Assembly: GCA_018818165.1 (NCBI GenBank)
Contig: JAHISP010000084.1
Span: 124,001 to 188,000, forward strand
Direction of reading: 5' to 3'
Length of the DNA: 64,000 nt
Source: Bacteroidota bacterium
Lineage (GTDB): Bacteria > Bacteroidota > Ignavibacteria > Ignavibacteriales > Melioribacteraceae
Both the position numbers and the translations under genes were made by a program. Each line of letters begins with the position of its first letter. The first letter of the stretch is position 1. This document shows positions 8,704-17,701 of this stretch, piece after piece. The notes under the pieces are model-generated. The model saw nothing but the letters and a program-made list of their open reading frames with translations. It ran no database searches and was not told where the DNA came from.

Positions 8704-9942
8704 CTATGCATCGTGTCTTACAGCTTGTGCGGGATTAAATTTTAATGCCTTTCTAGCTGGCATTATTGACGCAAATATTGCTGTAACCACGACTAATAAT
8801 CCAATTAAGCCATAATAAATTAAATCTAATTCGGGATAAACATACGAGCTATAACCCATTGAATTTAATCCATCGGCGATTGAGGATAAATCAATTCCAG
8901 AAATGCCCATAATTTCAACCAAAATCCAACTAATGGAAAGCCCCAACACTCCTCCAGTAATTGAAAGAAATACTGTTTCCAAAGTTATCATAAAAAATAC
9001 TTTTACTTTGCTCATCCCAATTGCCATTAGCATTCCAATTTCTCTAACTCTTTCCATTATTGCCATTAGCATAGTATTTATAATTCCAAAACTTAGAGCA
9101 ACGAGAATTATAATAACAAAAATCATTGAATATTGGATTGTCATTTCGTTCAACATTTTTAGAACTGGTGAAATGTCTTCCCAAGTGCGAACAACAAGAA
9201 ATTTTTGCGATATTTCTTTGCTGAACAATTTTTTAATTTCCTTTGAAACACTTCTTGTAAGTAAATTGTGATTTAACAATACTGCTATTTCGGTTGCGGA
9301 GTTTGGGTTTATTCCAATTATATTTGTTAAATCTTGCTGTGTTACAAAAACATTCATCAAATCATAATTACTATTATGCGTTTTGTAAATTCCAGCAATT
9401 CTAAATGCCGAATATGCTATTTCGCCTTCAATGTTTTGGATTGTAATTACAATTTTTGACCCAATTTTCACCTTCAATTTTTCGGCTAATTTTTCACCAA
9501 CAACTATTGGATTTTTATATCTCACGTTAAAATATGTTCCGCTTACTAACAAAGTGCTTATGTTTGTTACTTTCTCTTCCTCTTTATAATCAATTCCATT
9601 CACAAAAATTCCAGTTCCAGTAATTGCCGAACTTGCCATTGCCGCCGATGTAATTCTACAAGCTGCTTCTTTAACACCATTTATAGTTTTAATCTTTTTA
9701 ACCTTTTCATCAGCGTTGTTAATTGTAAAGCTAATTTCATTGTTAATTAAGAACTCTGGATTATGGATTTGTATATTGGATATTTCTGAGTGAATTGCGG
9801 AATTTACTTGTTGTTGAGCCATTCCTTTAGCAAAAGCCAAATAAAATATTCCTCCAATTAGTCCAATTACCATTGATGCAATTACTATTGAACTTCGTAA
9901 TTTATTTCGCCAAACATTCTTCCAAGCTATTGAAAAAATCAT
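8704..9942 (-). CDS. ABC transporter permease, FtsX/LolE-MacB family
   Basis: The 412-residue protein has an N-terminal membrane helix (about 17-40), a periplasmic MacB-type core domain (about 45-260) and three C-terminal helices in the FtsX fold (about 272-296, 317-345, 372-395). The motifs MERVREIGMLMAIGMSK between helices and PARKALKFNPAQAVRHDA at the C-terminus are typical for this family. It uses ATP at the cytoplasmic face to move a periplasmic or membrane-bound substrate. It sits 9 bases after its paralogue, and AGGAG precedes its ATG. The two permeases together would make a LolC/LolE-like heterodimer. Confidence 0.9.
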   Translation of the reverse strand: MIFSIAWKNVWRNKLRSSIVIASMVIGLIGGIFYLAFAKGMAQQQVNSAIHSEISNIQIHNPEFLINNEISFTINNADEKVKKIKTINGVKEAACRITSAAMASSAITGTGIFVNGIDYKEEEKVTNISTLLVSGTYFNVRYKNPIVVGEKLAEKLKVKIGSKIVITIQNIEGEIAYSAFRIAGIYKTHNSNYDLMNVFVTQQDLTNIIGINPNSATEIAVLLNHNLLTRSVSKEIKKLFSKEISQKFLVVRTWEDISPVLKMLNEMTIQYSMIFVIIILVALSFGIINTMLMAIMERVREIGMLMAIGMSKVKVFFMITLETVFLSITGGVLGLSISWILVEIMGISGIDLSSIADGLNSMGYSSYVYPELDLIYYGLIGLLVVVTAIFASIMPARKALKFNPAQAVRHDA

Positions 9943-9951
9943 ATTATTCTT

Positions 9952-11172
9952 TTAACTCCTCATTGCTTGTAAAACATTAAATCGTAAAATTTTTGTTAAA
10001 GGATAAATAGAAGCCACAAGCGCCAATACAATTACAGCAATTGTTTGATTTATAAAAATACCAGCCTCCAATGAAAATGGCATAACAGGCTCGGCTCCAA
10101 ACATTTCCATAGCTTCCGCAAGCTCTCCAGTTAGTGGAATTGGGTTATAAAAATAGTATAACAAAATTGGATATGATATAATTAAAGAGACAATTACCGC
10201 CACAAATCCAATCATTACAGTTTCAAAAAAAACGACTAAAAACAATTTGCCTTTTTGCATTCCAACAGCAACCATAACCGCAAATTCTTTTCTTCGCTCC
10301 ATTGTCATCATCATTATTGTTCCAAACATTCCAAAACCAATAACCATATACAGAATTGTTAGCATAATTATTCCGCCAATATTATCAGATTTAATTGCTT
10401 GCACCATTTCAAAATTTAATTCCATCCAATCCATAATTGCATATTCATCTGAAAGATCTGCTTTAATTTGAGTAATTGTTTCGTCTAAGTCGTCTGGATT
10501 TTTAAGCATAATCGAATATGTTGTAACGCGATCATATGCCGAGAAAAATTCTTGTCCCGATTTTAGCGAAAGATAAATCAACTGATTGTTCAATTGTGGA
10601 ATTGGAAATTTGATAATTCCCTTTATTCTGTGCTTTGCCGCTGCCGTTACGCCGTGATAACCTTGCCCCAAAAGGACTAAAGTATCGCCAACATTAACTT
10701 GCAAGTATTCTGCTAATTTTTCAACCACCAAAATTTGATTGTCATTTTCAGTTAAATATTCGCCATCTATAACTTTTTGAGAAAGTTTATTTAATTCATC
10801 CTCAATTTTAGGTTGCGTTGCAATTATTATTGTCCCTTTTGTATGCTTCCCCGAAGATGCCAGCGCAAATGATTCCAATCTTGGAATGACTAATTCGATA
10901 TTTTGGTTGCTTTTAACTTTATTAAGTAACTCTGCTTCATCTACAAAAGTTTTGTCAATTGATTTATTTTCCCAATACCCGTTTCCTTGAATTTGAAAGT
11001 AGCCAGTTGATAATTTCACTGCATTGCTAATCATATTTTCGTAACTACCAATCTGCATAGAGCGAGTAAAAAGTGCCATACAAATTGCAAGTATGATGGA
11101 AGTCATAGTTAACAAAGTTCTACGTTTGTTTCTCCAAATATTCCGCCAAGCAATTTTTATAAGTTCGTTCAT
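9952..11172 (-). CDS. ABC transporter permease, FtsX/LolC-like family
   Basis: A 406-residue paralogue of the downstream permease. It has one N-terminal helix after the positively charged IAWRNIWRNKRRT, a MacB-core periplasmic domain (about 45-265) and three C-terminal helices around MERRKEFAVMVAVGMQKGK. It ends in LRFNVLQAMRS. The same IAWRN/WKNVWRN start occurs in both permeases, showing common descent. It lies 104 bases after the LolA-like gene. Together with the ATPase it would form an ABC complex in the inner membrane that extracts lipidated cargo; the cargo is not known. Confidence 0.9.
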   Translation of the reverse strand: MNELIKIAWRNIWRNKRRTLLTMTSIILAICMALFTRSMQIGSYENMISNAVKLSTGYFQIQGNGYWENKSIDKTFVDEAELLNKVKSNQNIELVIPRLESFALASSGKHTKGTIIIATQPKIEDELNKLSQKVIDGEYLTENDNQILVVEKLAEYLQVNVGDTLVLLGQGYHGVTAAAKHRIKGIIKFPIPQLNNQLIYLSLKSGQEFFSAYDRVTTYSIMLKNPDDLDETITQIKADLSDEYAIMDWMELNFEMVQAIKSDNIGGIIMLTILYMVIGFGMFGTIMMMTMERRKEFAVMVAVGMQKGKLFLVVFFETVMIGFVAVIVSLIISYPILLYYFYNPIPLTGELAEAMEMFGAEPVMPFSLEAGIFINQTIAVIVLALVASIYPLTKILRFNVLQAMRS

Positions 11173-11276
11173 GTTATTAAACCTAAAGCTATAAAACTTT
11201 TATTTACTGAAAAATAAGTTTATTGTTCAATTGTTGCATTGCTCAATTGTTAAACAACTAAGCAATTTGCTTCTTT

Positions 11277-12014
11277 CTACTTCACTTTTTTCATATTTTG
11301 TTGCGAAAAAAATGCGTCACTAATTGGTTTATCAAAAACAATTTTTGAATATTCAAACACTGTTTTGTTCCCTGGTTTATCGGCTGGAATAATTTCCAAT
11401 TTTGTTGGAAGTAATCTATCGCCAACATTTTTTATATTACTTGCAGTCATTGTGTTAATTAATTCAAAAGTTTCATCAAAATACTCAACCTTTACTTGCA
11501 AATAATGTTCTTTTGTAATCCACATAATAATTTTGCCCCAAACTACCGCAGCATCTGGTTTGGGAATAAACTCAATTTTCCAAGTTTGATAATTGTCAAC
11601 ATTTTCTTCACCAATTATACTGTGTTCATAATCTTCAACAAACGAAGTTTGCTTTAATAAATCGTCATTGGTAAAATCTGAACCCATCCAAGACTGCATC
11701 ATCATTGAAGATGGAAGTTTAATCATTCTTCCAATTGAAGGCATCCAATTCCAGAGTTCCATTTTACGTTTAAGAAAAACTTGCCCCAAATCGCGAGCTG
11801 GAGAAGTGATGTAAATTAAATAATAATCCATTCCTTTTGACCATGATTTCATTTCAACTTCGCGTGTCCAATCTGGACGAATTATTGTCATTTTACTTGC
11901 ACCTTGCGAAGTTTTTCCCATTTGATTGTCATTTGACTTTTTTACTATCTCTGTGGCAGTTTGTCCAAATATTATTGAGGTGAATATTAAAGCAAAAAGA
12001 ATTATTTTTTTCAA
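11277..12014 (-). CDS. LolA-like periplasmic outer-membrane lipoprotein-sorting protein
   Basis: The 245-residue protein has a signal peptide (ILFALIFTSIIFGQ) and the fold signature of the large LolA-like family that accompanies FtsX-type permeases and RND proteins: MTIIRPDWTREVEMKSWSKG, YLIYITSPARDLGQVFLKRK, LWNWMPSIGRMIKLPSSMM and a closing TKLEIIPADKPGNKT. It is expected to carry a hydrophobic cargo across the periplasm. The start is TTG, chosen because GGAG lies seven bases upstream and no in-frame ATG fits. It is the first gene of the operon behind an operator-like site. Confidence 0.85.
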   Translation of the reverse strand: MKKIILFALIFTSIIFGQTATEIVKKSNDNQMGKTSQGASKMTIIRPDWTREVEMKSWSKGMDYYLIYITSPARDLGQVFLKRKMELWNWMPSIGRMIKLPSSMMMQSWMGSDFTNDDLLKQTSFVEDYEHSIIGEENVDNYQTWKIEFIPKPDAAVVWGKIIMWITKEHYLQVKVEYFDETFELINTMTASNIKNVGDRLLPTKLEIIPADKPGNKTVFEYSKIVFDKPISDAFFSQQNMKKVK

Positions 12015-12035
12015 AACTTACTCCATTTTTATAAA

Positions 12036-12049
12036 TGACCATACGTTCA
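12036..12049 (-). promoter_or_regulatory. Candidate TetR operator before the LolA-like gene
   Basis: On the minus strand this reads TGAACGTATGGTCA, an imperfect inverted repeat with arms TGAAC and GTCA. It sits just upstream of the ribosome site of the LolA-like gene. The same TGAAC-N5-GTCA pattern occurs on the other side of the divergent region before the tetR gene. Confidence 0.55.
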
Positions 12050-12134
12050 TTCAAAACTTAATAGATTATTTTAAACAATGCAAGTAAAAAAAATATAATT
12101 TGCGATATTGAATCAAAAACAATATTTTTATTAT

Positions 12135-12148
12135 TGAACAATTAGTCA
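12135..12148 (+). promoter_or_regulatory. Candidate TetR operator before tetR
   Basis: TGAACAATTAGTCA lies 12 bases before the tetR start codon and matches the TGAAC-N5-GTCA pattern of the site at 12036-12049. Binding there would let the regulator repress itself as well as the export operon. Confidence 0.5.
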
Positions 12149-12160
12149 GTTAAAAATTAA

Positions 12161-12748
12161 ATGCCACGTACAAAAAAACAATTTGAAGAAATAAGAGAAC
12201 AAACTAAAACCAAAATTCTGAATGTTGCATTAGAATTGTTTGCTAAAAAAGGTTATTCCAATACTACTATTAGTGAAATTGCTAAATCTGCAAATATTTC
12301 AAAGGGATTGGCTTATAATTATTTTGAAAGCAAAGAACAATTAATGGAAGAAGTAATAAAGATTTTATTTGTTGAAATTGAAAATATGTTTATAGCCCTT
12401 GAAGGTGAAAAAGATCCGTTTGAGAAATTGAGTAGAATTATTGATTTAACTTTTGAGTGGGTTACAGAAAGAGAGGATTTCTGGAGACTTTATACAAACC
12501 TATTAATGCAGGTGGAAACAAAAGTAATAGTTGATAAAGTTGCTGGTAATTTTATGGATTCAATGTTTACAGAGATGGAAAAAATGTTTCGTAAAATGAA
12601 GATTAAAAATCCAGTGGAAGAGGCAAAAATATTTGGAGCAATTTTGGACGGAATGAGTTTTCACATACTTTTTTTGGGGAATGAGTATCCAATTACTCAA
12701 ATGCGAAACTTCCTAAAAAGTAAATACAGCAAAGAGAATTTAGTTTAA
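12161..12748 (+). CDS. TetR/AcrR family transcriptional regulator
   Basis: The 195-residue protein has a typical TetR DNA-binding domain (about residues 10-60) with FAKKGYSNTTISEIAKSANI and GLAYNYFESKEQLMEEV, followed by an all-helical ligand domain. It is divergent from the LolA/ABC/barrel operon, and matching operator-like sequences lie before both transcription units, so it most likely represses that operon until it binds a small hydrophobic ligand. Its stop overlaps the end of the convergent MFS gene by four bases. Confidence 0.92.
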   Translation: MPRTKKQFEEIREQTKTKILNVALELFAKKGYSNTTISEIAKSANISKGLAYNYFESKEQLMEEVIKILFVEIENMFIALEGEKDPFEKLSRIIDLTFEWVTEREDFWRLYTNLLMQVETKVIVDKVAGNFMDSMFTEMEKMFRKMKIKNPVEEAKIFGAILDGMSFHILFLGNEYPITQMRNFLKSKYSKENLV

Positions 12749-13980
12749 TTTTTAATTCTCATAAGTGGATAAAGTAACAGGATTACCATACTGCTTATAA
12801 TAATTCCCATACCAATGCTAAAAATATCCGCAAAAAATCCGATTAACAACATAATTGAGGCTGCAAATACAGAAGCTAATTGCGATTGCACAGAAAGAAT
12901 TCCAGCATGAATGTTATCGTCACAATTATCAGTAATATTCGCGACTCCAGAAGGTTTGCGACTATTTTCAATTGAAAGGACAATTACAAATAAAACCACA
13001 GCAAAAAAGGAATTAAAATATTCCATTAAAATCCCACTCATTAGCCCAACAAAAACTCCAAACAACAAACTAATATTAAGGAACGTAGCCTGTGAGTTGA
13101 AAAGACTTTCAATCTTGGACGAATATCGTGATAAAATTGAATTTGTTAAAAATATTATGAAATAGGTTAAACCTAAAAATATTCCAATCTTTTCTTCATT
13201 TGATAAATACAAAAATATAGGAATTGAGATAGCCAACGATTTTAAAAATGGTTGAATAAAATCCTTCAATGCTTTGTAATACCCCGAATAGATTGAAGAA
13301 TTTATTAGTGAATGAAGAAGCTCTTTTTTCTTGAATGCTTGAATAAAAGAATTAGTTATAAACTTAATATTATCCTTTGCTGATATATGTTTGCGCTCAT
13401 ATTCATCCAAATATTTTGGATATGAAAGCACATTTACAAAATCTATTAAATAAGGAATTATTGAAAAAAGGAATATTGCATTTAGGTTTTCGTTAAAGAA
13501 ATACAGAATTCCACCAGCAAGAGAAGAAAGTGCGCTTCCCAATTGAGACCAAGAACGTGTGTGTCCATAATACTCAACTTTTTGTCCAATTTGTTCTGTG
13601 CGCTTAAGATAATCGACAATCATTGCTTTGTTAATTCCCGAACGAATTGCATCGCCAAGAGCGTAAAAAAGCATTGCAAAAGCAAAAAGTAAAAAACTTG
13701 AATACAAGTAAAAAACTAGGAATGCAATTATATAAACAAGAAAAGAAGAAGCTAAAGTTTTTCTTCTGCCAAGTGCGTCAGCAATAATTCCAGAAGGAAT
13801 TTCGAAAGCATTTATTGCTATTTCGCGAATTGCGTAGAGAATTCCTATCTGCAAAAAAGAAATTCCTTTGCTATAAAAAAACAGCAAAAAGAAAGGTTCA
13901 TAAAATCTGAGATTTTTCAGAAATCCATACAAACAAAATTTATAGTATTGTTTATCTTTTATAATCTTTGATTTTTGCAT
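12745..13980 (-). CDS. MFS transporter
   Basis: An inner-membrane protein of about 411 residues with twelve predicted hydrophobic segments. The loop between helices 2 and 3 carries the MFS motif-A-like sequence GIIADALGRRKTLA, and the ADALG-RRK pattern and FEIPSG just before it are typical of drug/metabolite efflux-type MFS proteins. Substrate not predictable. I start at the ATG at 13980; a TTG at 13995 would add five residues. It is convergent with tetR and lies alone, not in an operon with the genes beyond it. Confidence 0.85.
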   Translation of the reverse strand: MQKSKIIKDKQYYKFCLYGFLKNLRFYEPFFLLFFYSKGISFLQIGILYAIREIAINAFEIPSGIIADALGRRKTLASSFLVYIIAFLVFYLYSSFLLFAFAMLFYALGDAIRSGINKAMIVDYLKRTEQIGQKVEYYGHTRSWSQLGSALSSLAGGILYFFNENLNAIFLFSIIPYLIDFVNVLSYPKYLDEYERKHISAKDNIKFITNSFIQAFKKKELLHSLINSSIYSGYYKALKDFIQPFLKSLAISIPIFLYLSNEEKIGIFLGLTYFIIFLTNSILSRYSSKIESLFNSQATFLNISLLFGVFVGLMSGILMEYFNSFFAVVLFVIVLSIENSRKPSGVANITDNCDDNIHAGILSVQSQLASVFAASIMLLIGFFADIFSIGMGIIISSMVILLLYPLMRIKN

Positions 13981-14054
13981 TAAGTCAATTTCCAAACTAA
14001 AATGGAATTATGTCATTTTTCATGAGCCAAAAACGAAATATTTCATTCCATTTT

Positions 14055-14765
14055 TTACAATTCTACAATTACTCCAGAAGCAAAATCAATTTCAACAACC
14101 GCACCCACAAATTTGCAATCAAGCAAATGTCCACCACCTTTAAAATTATTTAACAGCGCGTGCAAGTGATATTCTGTAAAATTTACGCCGTCAAAATACT
14201 GGGGGTACCAAAATCCAATAACTTTTCCATCAACGTTTGTAAAATCAAATACTGTTTGATTAGCAACAATTTGCTCAAGCGAAATAGATTCGTCAGTTAC
14301 TTTGTCAACACTTCGTGATTTTAGCGATTCAAATGTTCCATCAATTTTAATTGCAAAAGGATAATCCATATTTTCAACCAACGGTTTAAATAACGCTTTT
14401 AACGAATCCAAAGAAATATTTGATATTGTAAATGTTGTATCTGCTTCAAAATATTTTGTAACCACAAATGGTGATTTAACATCTGAAGGCATATTATTTA
14501 CTGAACCGTTTGGCAAAACTTGATAAACGTTTCCATCATAAATTACCATTTCGCCATCAACCATATTAAAAGTTCCAATTCCAAAATTGCCTTTTTTCTT
14601 AATTTCTCCAACTGTTAAATCGCCAGTATAATCGTTACTAATCAAAGCGTTTTTTGTTGAATATTGGTAAATATTATCAGAAAATAGTGAAGTTGAATTA
14701 TTCTCAATTTCATTAACACACGAAGTAACTGCAAAAAGCAAAATAACGGCAAAAATATTTTTCAT
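14055..14765 (-). CDS. budA: Acetolactate decarboxylase with lipoprotein signal
   Basis: The 236-residue protein matches alpha-acetolactate decarboxylase: FGIGTFNMVDGEMVIYDG near residues 65-82, IDGTFESLKSRSV, and the zinc site YHLHALLNNFKGGGHLLD with three histidines. The enzyme turns acetolactate into acetoin. Unlike the usual cytoplasmic enzyme it begins with a lipoprotein signal (lipobox AVTSC, Cys at residue 16), so it is probably tethered in the periplasm or outer membrane, where it could act on acetolactate that leaks from the cell. No acetolactate synthase gene is nearby. Confidence 0.88.
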   Translation of the reverse strand: MKNIFAVILLFAVTSCVNEIENNSTSLFSDNIYQYSTKNALISNDYTGDLTVGEIKKKGNFGIGTFNMVDGEMVIYDGNVYQVLPNGSVNNMPSDVKSPFVVTKYFEADTTFTISNISLDSLKALFKPLVENMDYPFAIKIDGTFESLKSRSVDKVTDESISLEQIVANQTVFDFTNVDGKVIGFWYPQYFDGVNFTEYHLHALLNNFKGGGHLLDCKFVGAVVEIDFASGVIVEL

Positions 14766-14923
14766 TGTAAACCTTTTTTATTTTTAGTCTTGCACTAAAA
14801 ATAAGAAAAACATTTCTATCATGGTAATTATTTGCAACTTATATAAGTAAAGTAATTTTCGGCATAACATTTGTACTAAACTGACAAACAGAATAATAAA
14901 GCAATAAATTTTCGAGGTTGAAT

Positions 14924-15532
14924 ATGGATAATTCAAATGATGTTTCATTAGATAGAACTGAATTAGAAGAAATGATAGTTTCACTAAATAATAAAATTAA
15001 GAATTATCTTCAGCTCTTAAAACAAAAGAGTTCTGAAGAAATTTTGAATGGCTCAATATTAGTTGCACAAAAAATAATAAATCAAATTCTGCCAATTGAA
15101 GGTGAATTTAAGAAAATGGATGCAAGCCACGATTCATTTTTATCAGTTTTGCGAAACAATAAATTTATTGATTCAAAAAAAAATGATTCAATTGATATCA
15201 AAAAGAACAATTTGGAAAATATTGATATGTCTGAAATGGATTTTACTCCAACAGAATTGTATAGAATTCCAATATTGAAATCACTGATTTATCTTGGCGG
15301 AACAGCAAAACTTTCTGATGTAGCTAGCTTTATTGAAAAAGAGATGAAAAATAAATTTAAACCTGCAGATCAGGAAAAAGGAACAAATGGATTTGGAAAA
15401 CTTTGGATTGAAATGGTGAATAGTGAAAAAGAAAATATGATAAATGAAGGATTAATTTCAGAAGATAATAAAACTGAACAATGGGAAATTATCCAAAAAG
15501 GCATTAACTATCTTGCTCAATATGCAAATTAA
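14924..15532 (+). CDS. Hypothetical protein with C-terminal winged-helix-like domain
   Basis: About 202 residues. The N-terminal half is helical and coiled-coil-like (LEEMIVSLNNKIKNYLQLLK) and highly charged. The C-terminal 90 residues (IPILKSLIYLGGTAKLSDV, then KLWIEMVNSEKENMINEGL and EQWEIIQKGINYL) follow the pattern of the Mrr N-terminal winged helix: helix-GG turn, basic helix, then beta wing. It may bind DNA. GAGG at 14914 favours the ATG at 14924 over a TTG at 14918. It stands alone between oppositely directed genes. Function unknown. Confidence 0.75.
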   Translation: MDNSNDVSLDRTELEEMIVSLNNKIKNYLQLLKQKSSEEILNGSILVAQKIINQILPIEGEFKKMDASHDSFLSVLRNNKFIDSKKNDSIDIKKNNLENIDMSEMDFTPTELYRIPILKSLIYLGGTAKLSDVASFIEKEMKNKFKPADQEKGTNGFGKLWIEMVNSEKENMINEGLISEDNKTEQWEIIQKGINYLAQYAN

Positions 15533-15600
15533 AATGTCGTAAAAATGTAAATAACCCAAAGCAGATTTCCGGTAAATATTACCTATAGATATATGGGTAT

Positions 15601-16035
15601 TTAATTATAATCAAAAATAGCTACTGCTTTTTCTATTTTAATAAAGAGAATTTTTCTTTTAATCTTTTGGCTTCCACTCAAAAATTGGACCTCCAAACTC
15701 TTCAGTTTTTCGCCATTAACAATTTGGTCAGAATATTGCCCAAAACTAAACGAATCACTAATTAGTAAAGTTGCGTTAACTTTTTTACAAATTCTTTTAA
15801 CTTCCTTTAATTCATCAGGATTCTTTGGATTAAAAAAATCCTTATACAACCTTGCTTTATCAGCTCCGTAATAAGCAAGTACTTTTGCGGAATTTTGAAA
15901 ATCATTTTTCTTACATAACGAAAAGAATAATTCTGTAGTATTTTTAGCTTCTTGCTCAGAAACCTGCCCATAAGAAAGGACAGCCAAAAACAGAACAAAA
16001 ATTAGAGTCGAAATTCCTAGTTCATTTTTTTTCAT
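15601..16035 (-). CDS. Small secreted hypothetical protein
   Basis: The 144-residue protein has a signal peptide (ISTLIFVLFLAVLSYGQ), then a mixed alpha/beta region: EAKNTTELFFSLCKKNDFQN, KEVKRICKKVNATLLIS, and strands ending KIKRKILFIKIEKAVAIFDY. The arrangement resembles the NTF2-like/DUF4878 type of small periplasmic protein, but the match is only by pattern. It lies 16 bases downstream of the AMP nucleosidase gene and may be co-transcribed with it. I do not recognise a specific function. Confidence 0.7.
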   Translation of the reverse strand: MKKNELGISTLIFVLFLAVLSYGQVSEQEAKNTTELFFSLCKKNDFQNSAKVLAYYGADKARLYKDFFNPKNPDELKEVKRICKKVNATLLISDSFSFGQYSDQIVNGEKLKSLEVQFLSGSQKIKRKILFIKIEKAVAIFDYN

Positions 16036-16050
16036 AATAACACCTATTAT

Positions 16051-16827
16051 TTATTCAAAAGTAAAGTGTTTAATTGGTTCACCTTTAGTACCCAAGTCAG
16101 TCATTGCTTCAATACCTATTTCGAGATGTAAATCAACAAATTTATTTGTAACAGATTTATCAGATTCTTCCGTTTTAACCCCTTCTGGAACCATTGGTAA
16201 ATCTGATACTAACAGTAAAGCACCACGTGCTATGTGGTTTGCATATCCAACAATAAAAATAGTTGCCGTTTCCATATCAATTCCAATAGCACCAATTCGT
16301 CTTAAATATGATTTAAAACTTTCGTCATATTCCCACAAACGTCTATTAGTTGTATAAATAACACCAGTTCTATATTCCATTTCCTTTTTCAATATTTTTG
16401 AAGAAACAAATTTGTGCAACTTAAAAGAAGGCAATGCTGGAACTTCCGGAGGCATATAATCTGTACTTGTTCCTTCACCTCTAATTGCAGCAGTTGGTAA
16501 AATAAAATGTCCTAATTCAGTTTCCTTTTTTAAGCCACCGCATTTACCTAAAAAAAGAACTCCTTTTGGTTCGCGTGCAATTAGTAAATCCATAATAGTA
16601 GCAGCATTAGCCGAACCAATTCCAAAATTAACTATTGAAAGACCGCTACTATTGGTGGCAGTTTGCATAGGTCTACCTTCACCCTGCACTTTGCAATTAA
16701 ATGTTTCTGCAAATTTTGTAACGTAATTGTTAAAATTTGTTATTAATAGATAATCTCCAAACTCATCAATTTTAGTTCCAGTATATCTTGGAAGCCAGTT
16801 TTTTGCAATGTCTAATTTAGTATTCAT
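16051..16827 (-). CDS. amn: AMP nucleosidase (short, Bacteroidota type)
   Basis: A 258-residue nucleoside-phosphorylase-fold enzyme. GIGSANAATIMDLL and VLFLGKCGGLKKETELGHF form the phosphate/ribose site, and GIDMETATIFIVGYAN contains the ribose-binding MET-type glutamate of the family. AIRGEGTSTDYMPPEVPALP is characteristic of AMP nucleosidase rather than uridine phosphorylase. It cleaves AMP to adenine and ribose-5-phosphate in the cytoplasm. It lacks the N-terminal regulatory domain of the E. coli enzyme, as usual in this phylum group. Start at ATG 16827, 8 bases after the PAP2 gene in a probable operon. Confidence 0.9.
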   Translation of the reverse strand: MNTKLDIAKNWLPRYTGTKIDEFGDYLLITNFNNYVTKFAETFNCKVQGEGRPMQTATNSSGLSIVNFGIGSANAATIMDLLIAREPKGVLFLGKCGGLKKETELGHFILPTAAIRGEGTSTDYMPPEVPALPSFKLHKFVSSKILKKEMEYRTGVIYTTNRRLWEYDESFKSYLRRIGAIGIDMETATIFIVGYANHIARGALLLVSDLPMVPEGVKTEESDKSVTNKFVDLHLEIGIEAMTDLGTKGEPIKHFTFE

Positions 16828-16835
16828 AATCAATT

Positions 16836-17399
16836 TTATTTATTTGTTAATTTGTTTTCAAAGTAACCATCAATTTTAATAACTGCCAACGATAAAAGAT
16901 AGCCAATAATTGAGCCTATAATTGCTCCAACAAAAATATCGAAAAAGTAGTGAACCCCTACAATTGGTCTCGATAAAGCCACGAGTGAAGCAATAGTTAA
17001 AAGAACAATTTTTAATTTAGGAAATAACTTACTAAAGAAAATAGCTACAGCAAAATTATTTACAGCATGAGATGATGGCATAGAATAAGACTTAGTACAA
17101 TTTACAAGTAAATGAACATTTTCAATAACATTACAAGGACGTATTCGCTCAAAAAGCGGTTTCAGAAAATGACTACTAATTTGATCTGATAAAACTATTA
17201 AAACAATAACGCCAACAGCTGAAATTTTGCCAATTCTACCTCCTTTAAAAATTGCAATTAACCAGAGAATAATAAATGCAATATACCAATTTTTGACATC
17301 CGTGATAAATGGGAAAAATTTATCAAAGAAAGGATTTGAAATTGTTCTATTTAAAAAATTGAATAGCGCTAAATCAATATTGTAAAGTAAATCGTACAT
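16836..17399 (-). CDS. PAP2 family membrane phosphatase
   Basis: A 187-residue integral membrane protein with about five or six helices and the three acid-phosphatase motifs: KPLFERIRP (KX6RP), PSSHA (residues 107-111) and SRPIVGVHYFFD (SRX5HX3D). Enzymes of this type dephosphorylate undecaprenyl pyrophosphate or lipid phosphates on the periplasmic side. Length fits undecaprenyl-diphosphatases of the BcrC/PgpB sort or lipid A phosphatases; sequence alone does not settle the substrate. It is the first gene of a run with amn. Confidence 0.88.
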   Translation of the reverse strand: MYDLLYNIDLALFNFLNRTISNPFFDKFFPFITDVKNWYIAFIILWLIAIFKGGRIGKISAVGVIVLIVLSDQISSHFLKPLFERIRPCNVIENVHLLVNCTKSYSMPSSHAVNNFAVAIFFSKLFPKLKIVLLTIASLVALSRPIVGVHYFFDIFVGAIIGSIIGYLLSLAVIKIDGYFENKLTNK

Positions 17400-17701
17400 T
17401 TATAATAATTAATTTTTTTAATAATTTTTCGATAATATCTAAATTAACACATTTTTTGATAGATATTAAAATTTGTTAAAGAATATAATAAAATATTGTA
17501 TTAGAGATTCATTATTTTAGCAAGTTGAAGATAATTTTAAATAATATGTAATATTATTTTATGCCATATTAAGGTACTGTGAACTAGTTATAAAAATGGA
17601 ATGGAAAAATTCTATAGCAGGTAGTTGTAGGTTAAAAAAGTGTGTTTTCTTAAACCATTTTAATTATAGTATATTTTGAATGTAAATAATGTAAATATTT
17701 A
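17400..17701. other. A+T-rich divergent intergenic region
   Basis: This separates the minus-strand PAP2 gene from the plus-strand histidine kinase gene and should contain both promoters. I see no gene, RNA, strong hairpin or repeat. Confidence 0.6.

Noticed and set aside
8545-8745. 66-residue plus-strand open frame
   Set aside because: It is a translation of the ATTCC short repeat and overlaps the permease end.
14784-14984. 66-residue minus-strand open frame before the acetolactate decarboxylase gene
   Set aside because: It overlaps the start of the plus-strand gene at 14924, and has no ribosome site or recognisable domain.
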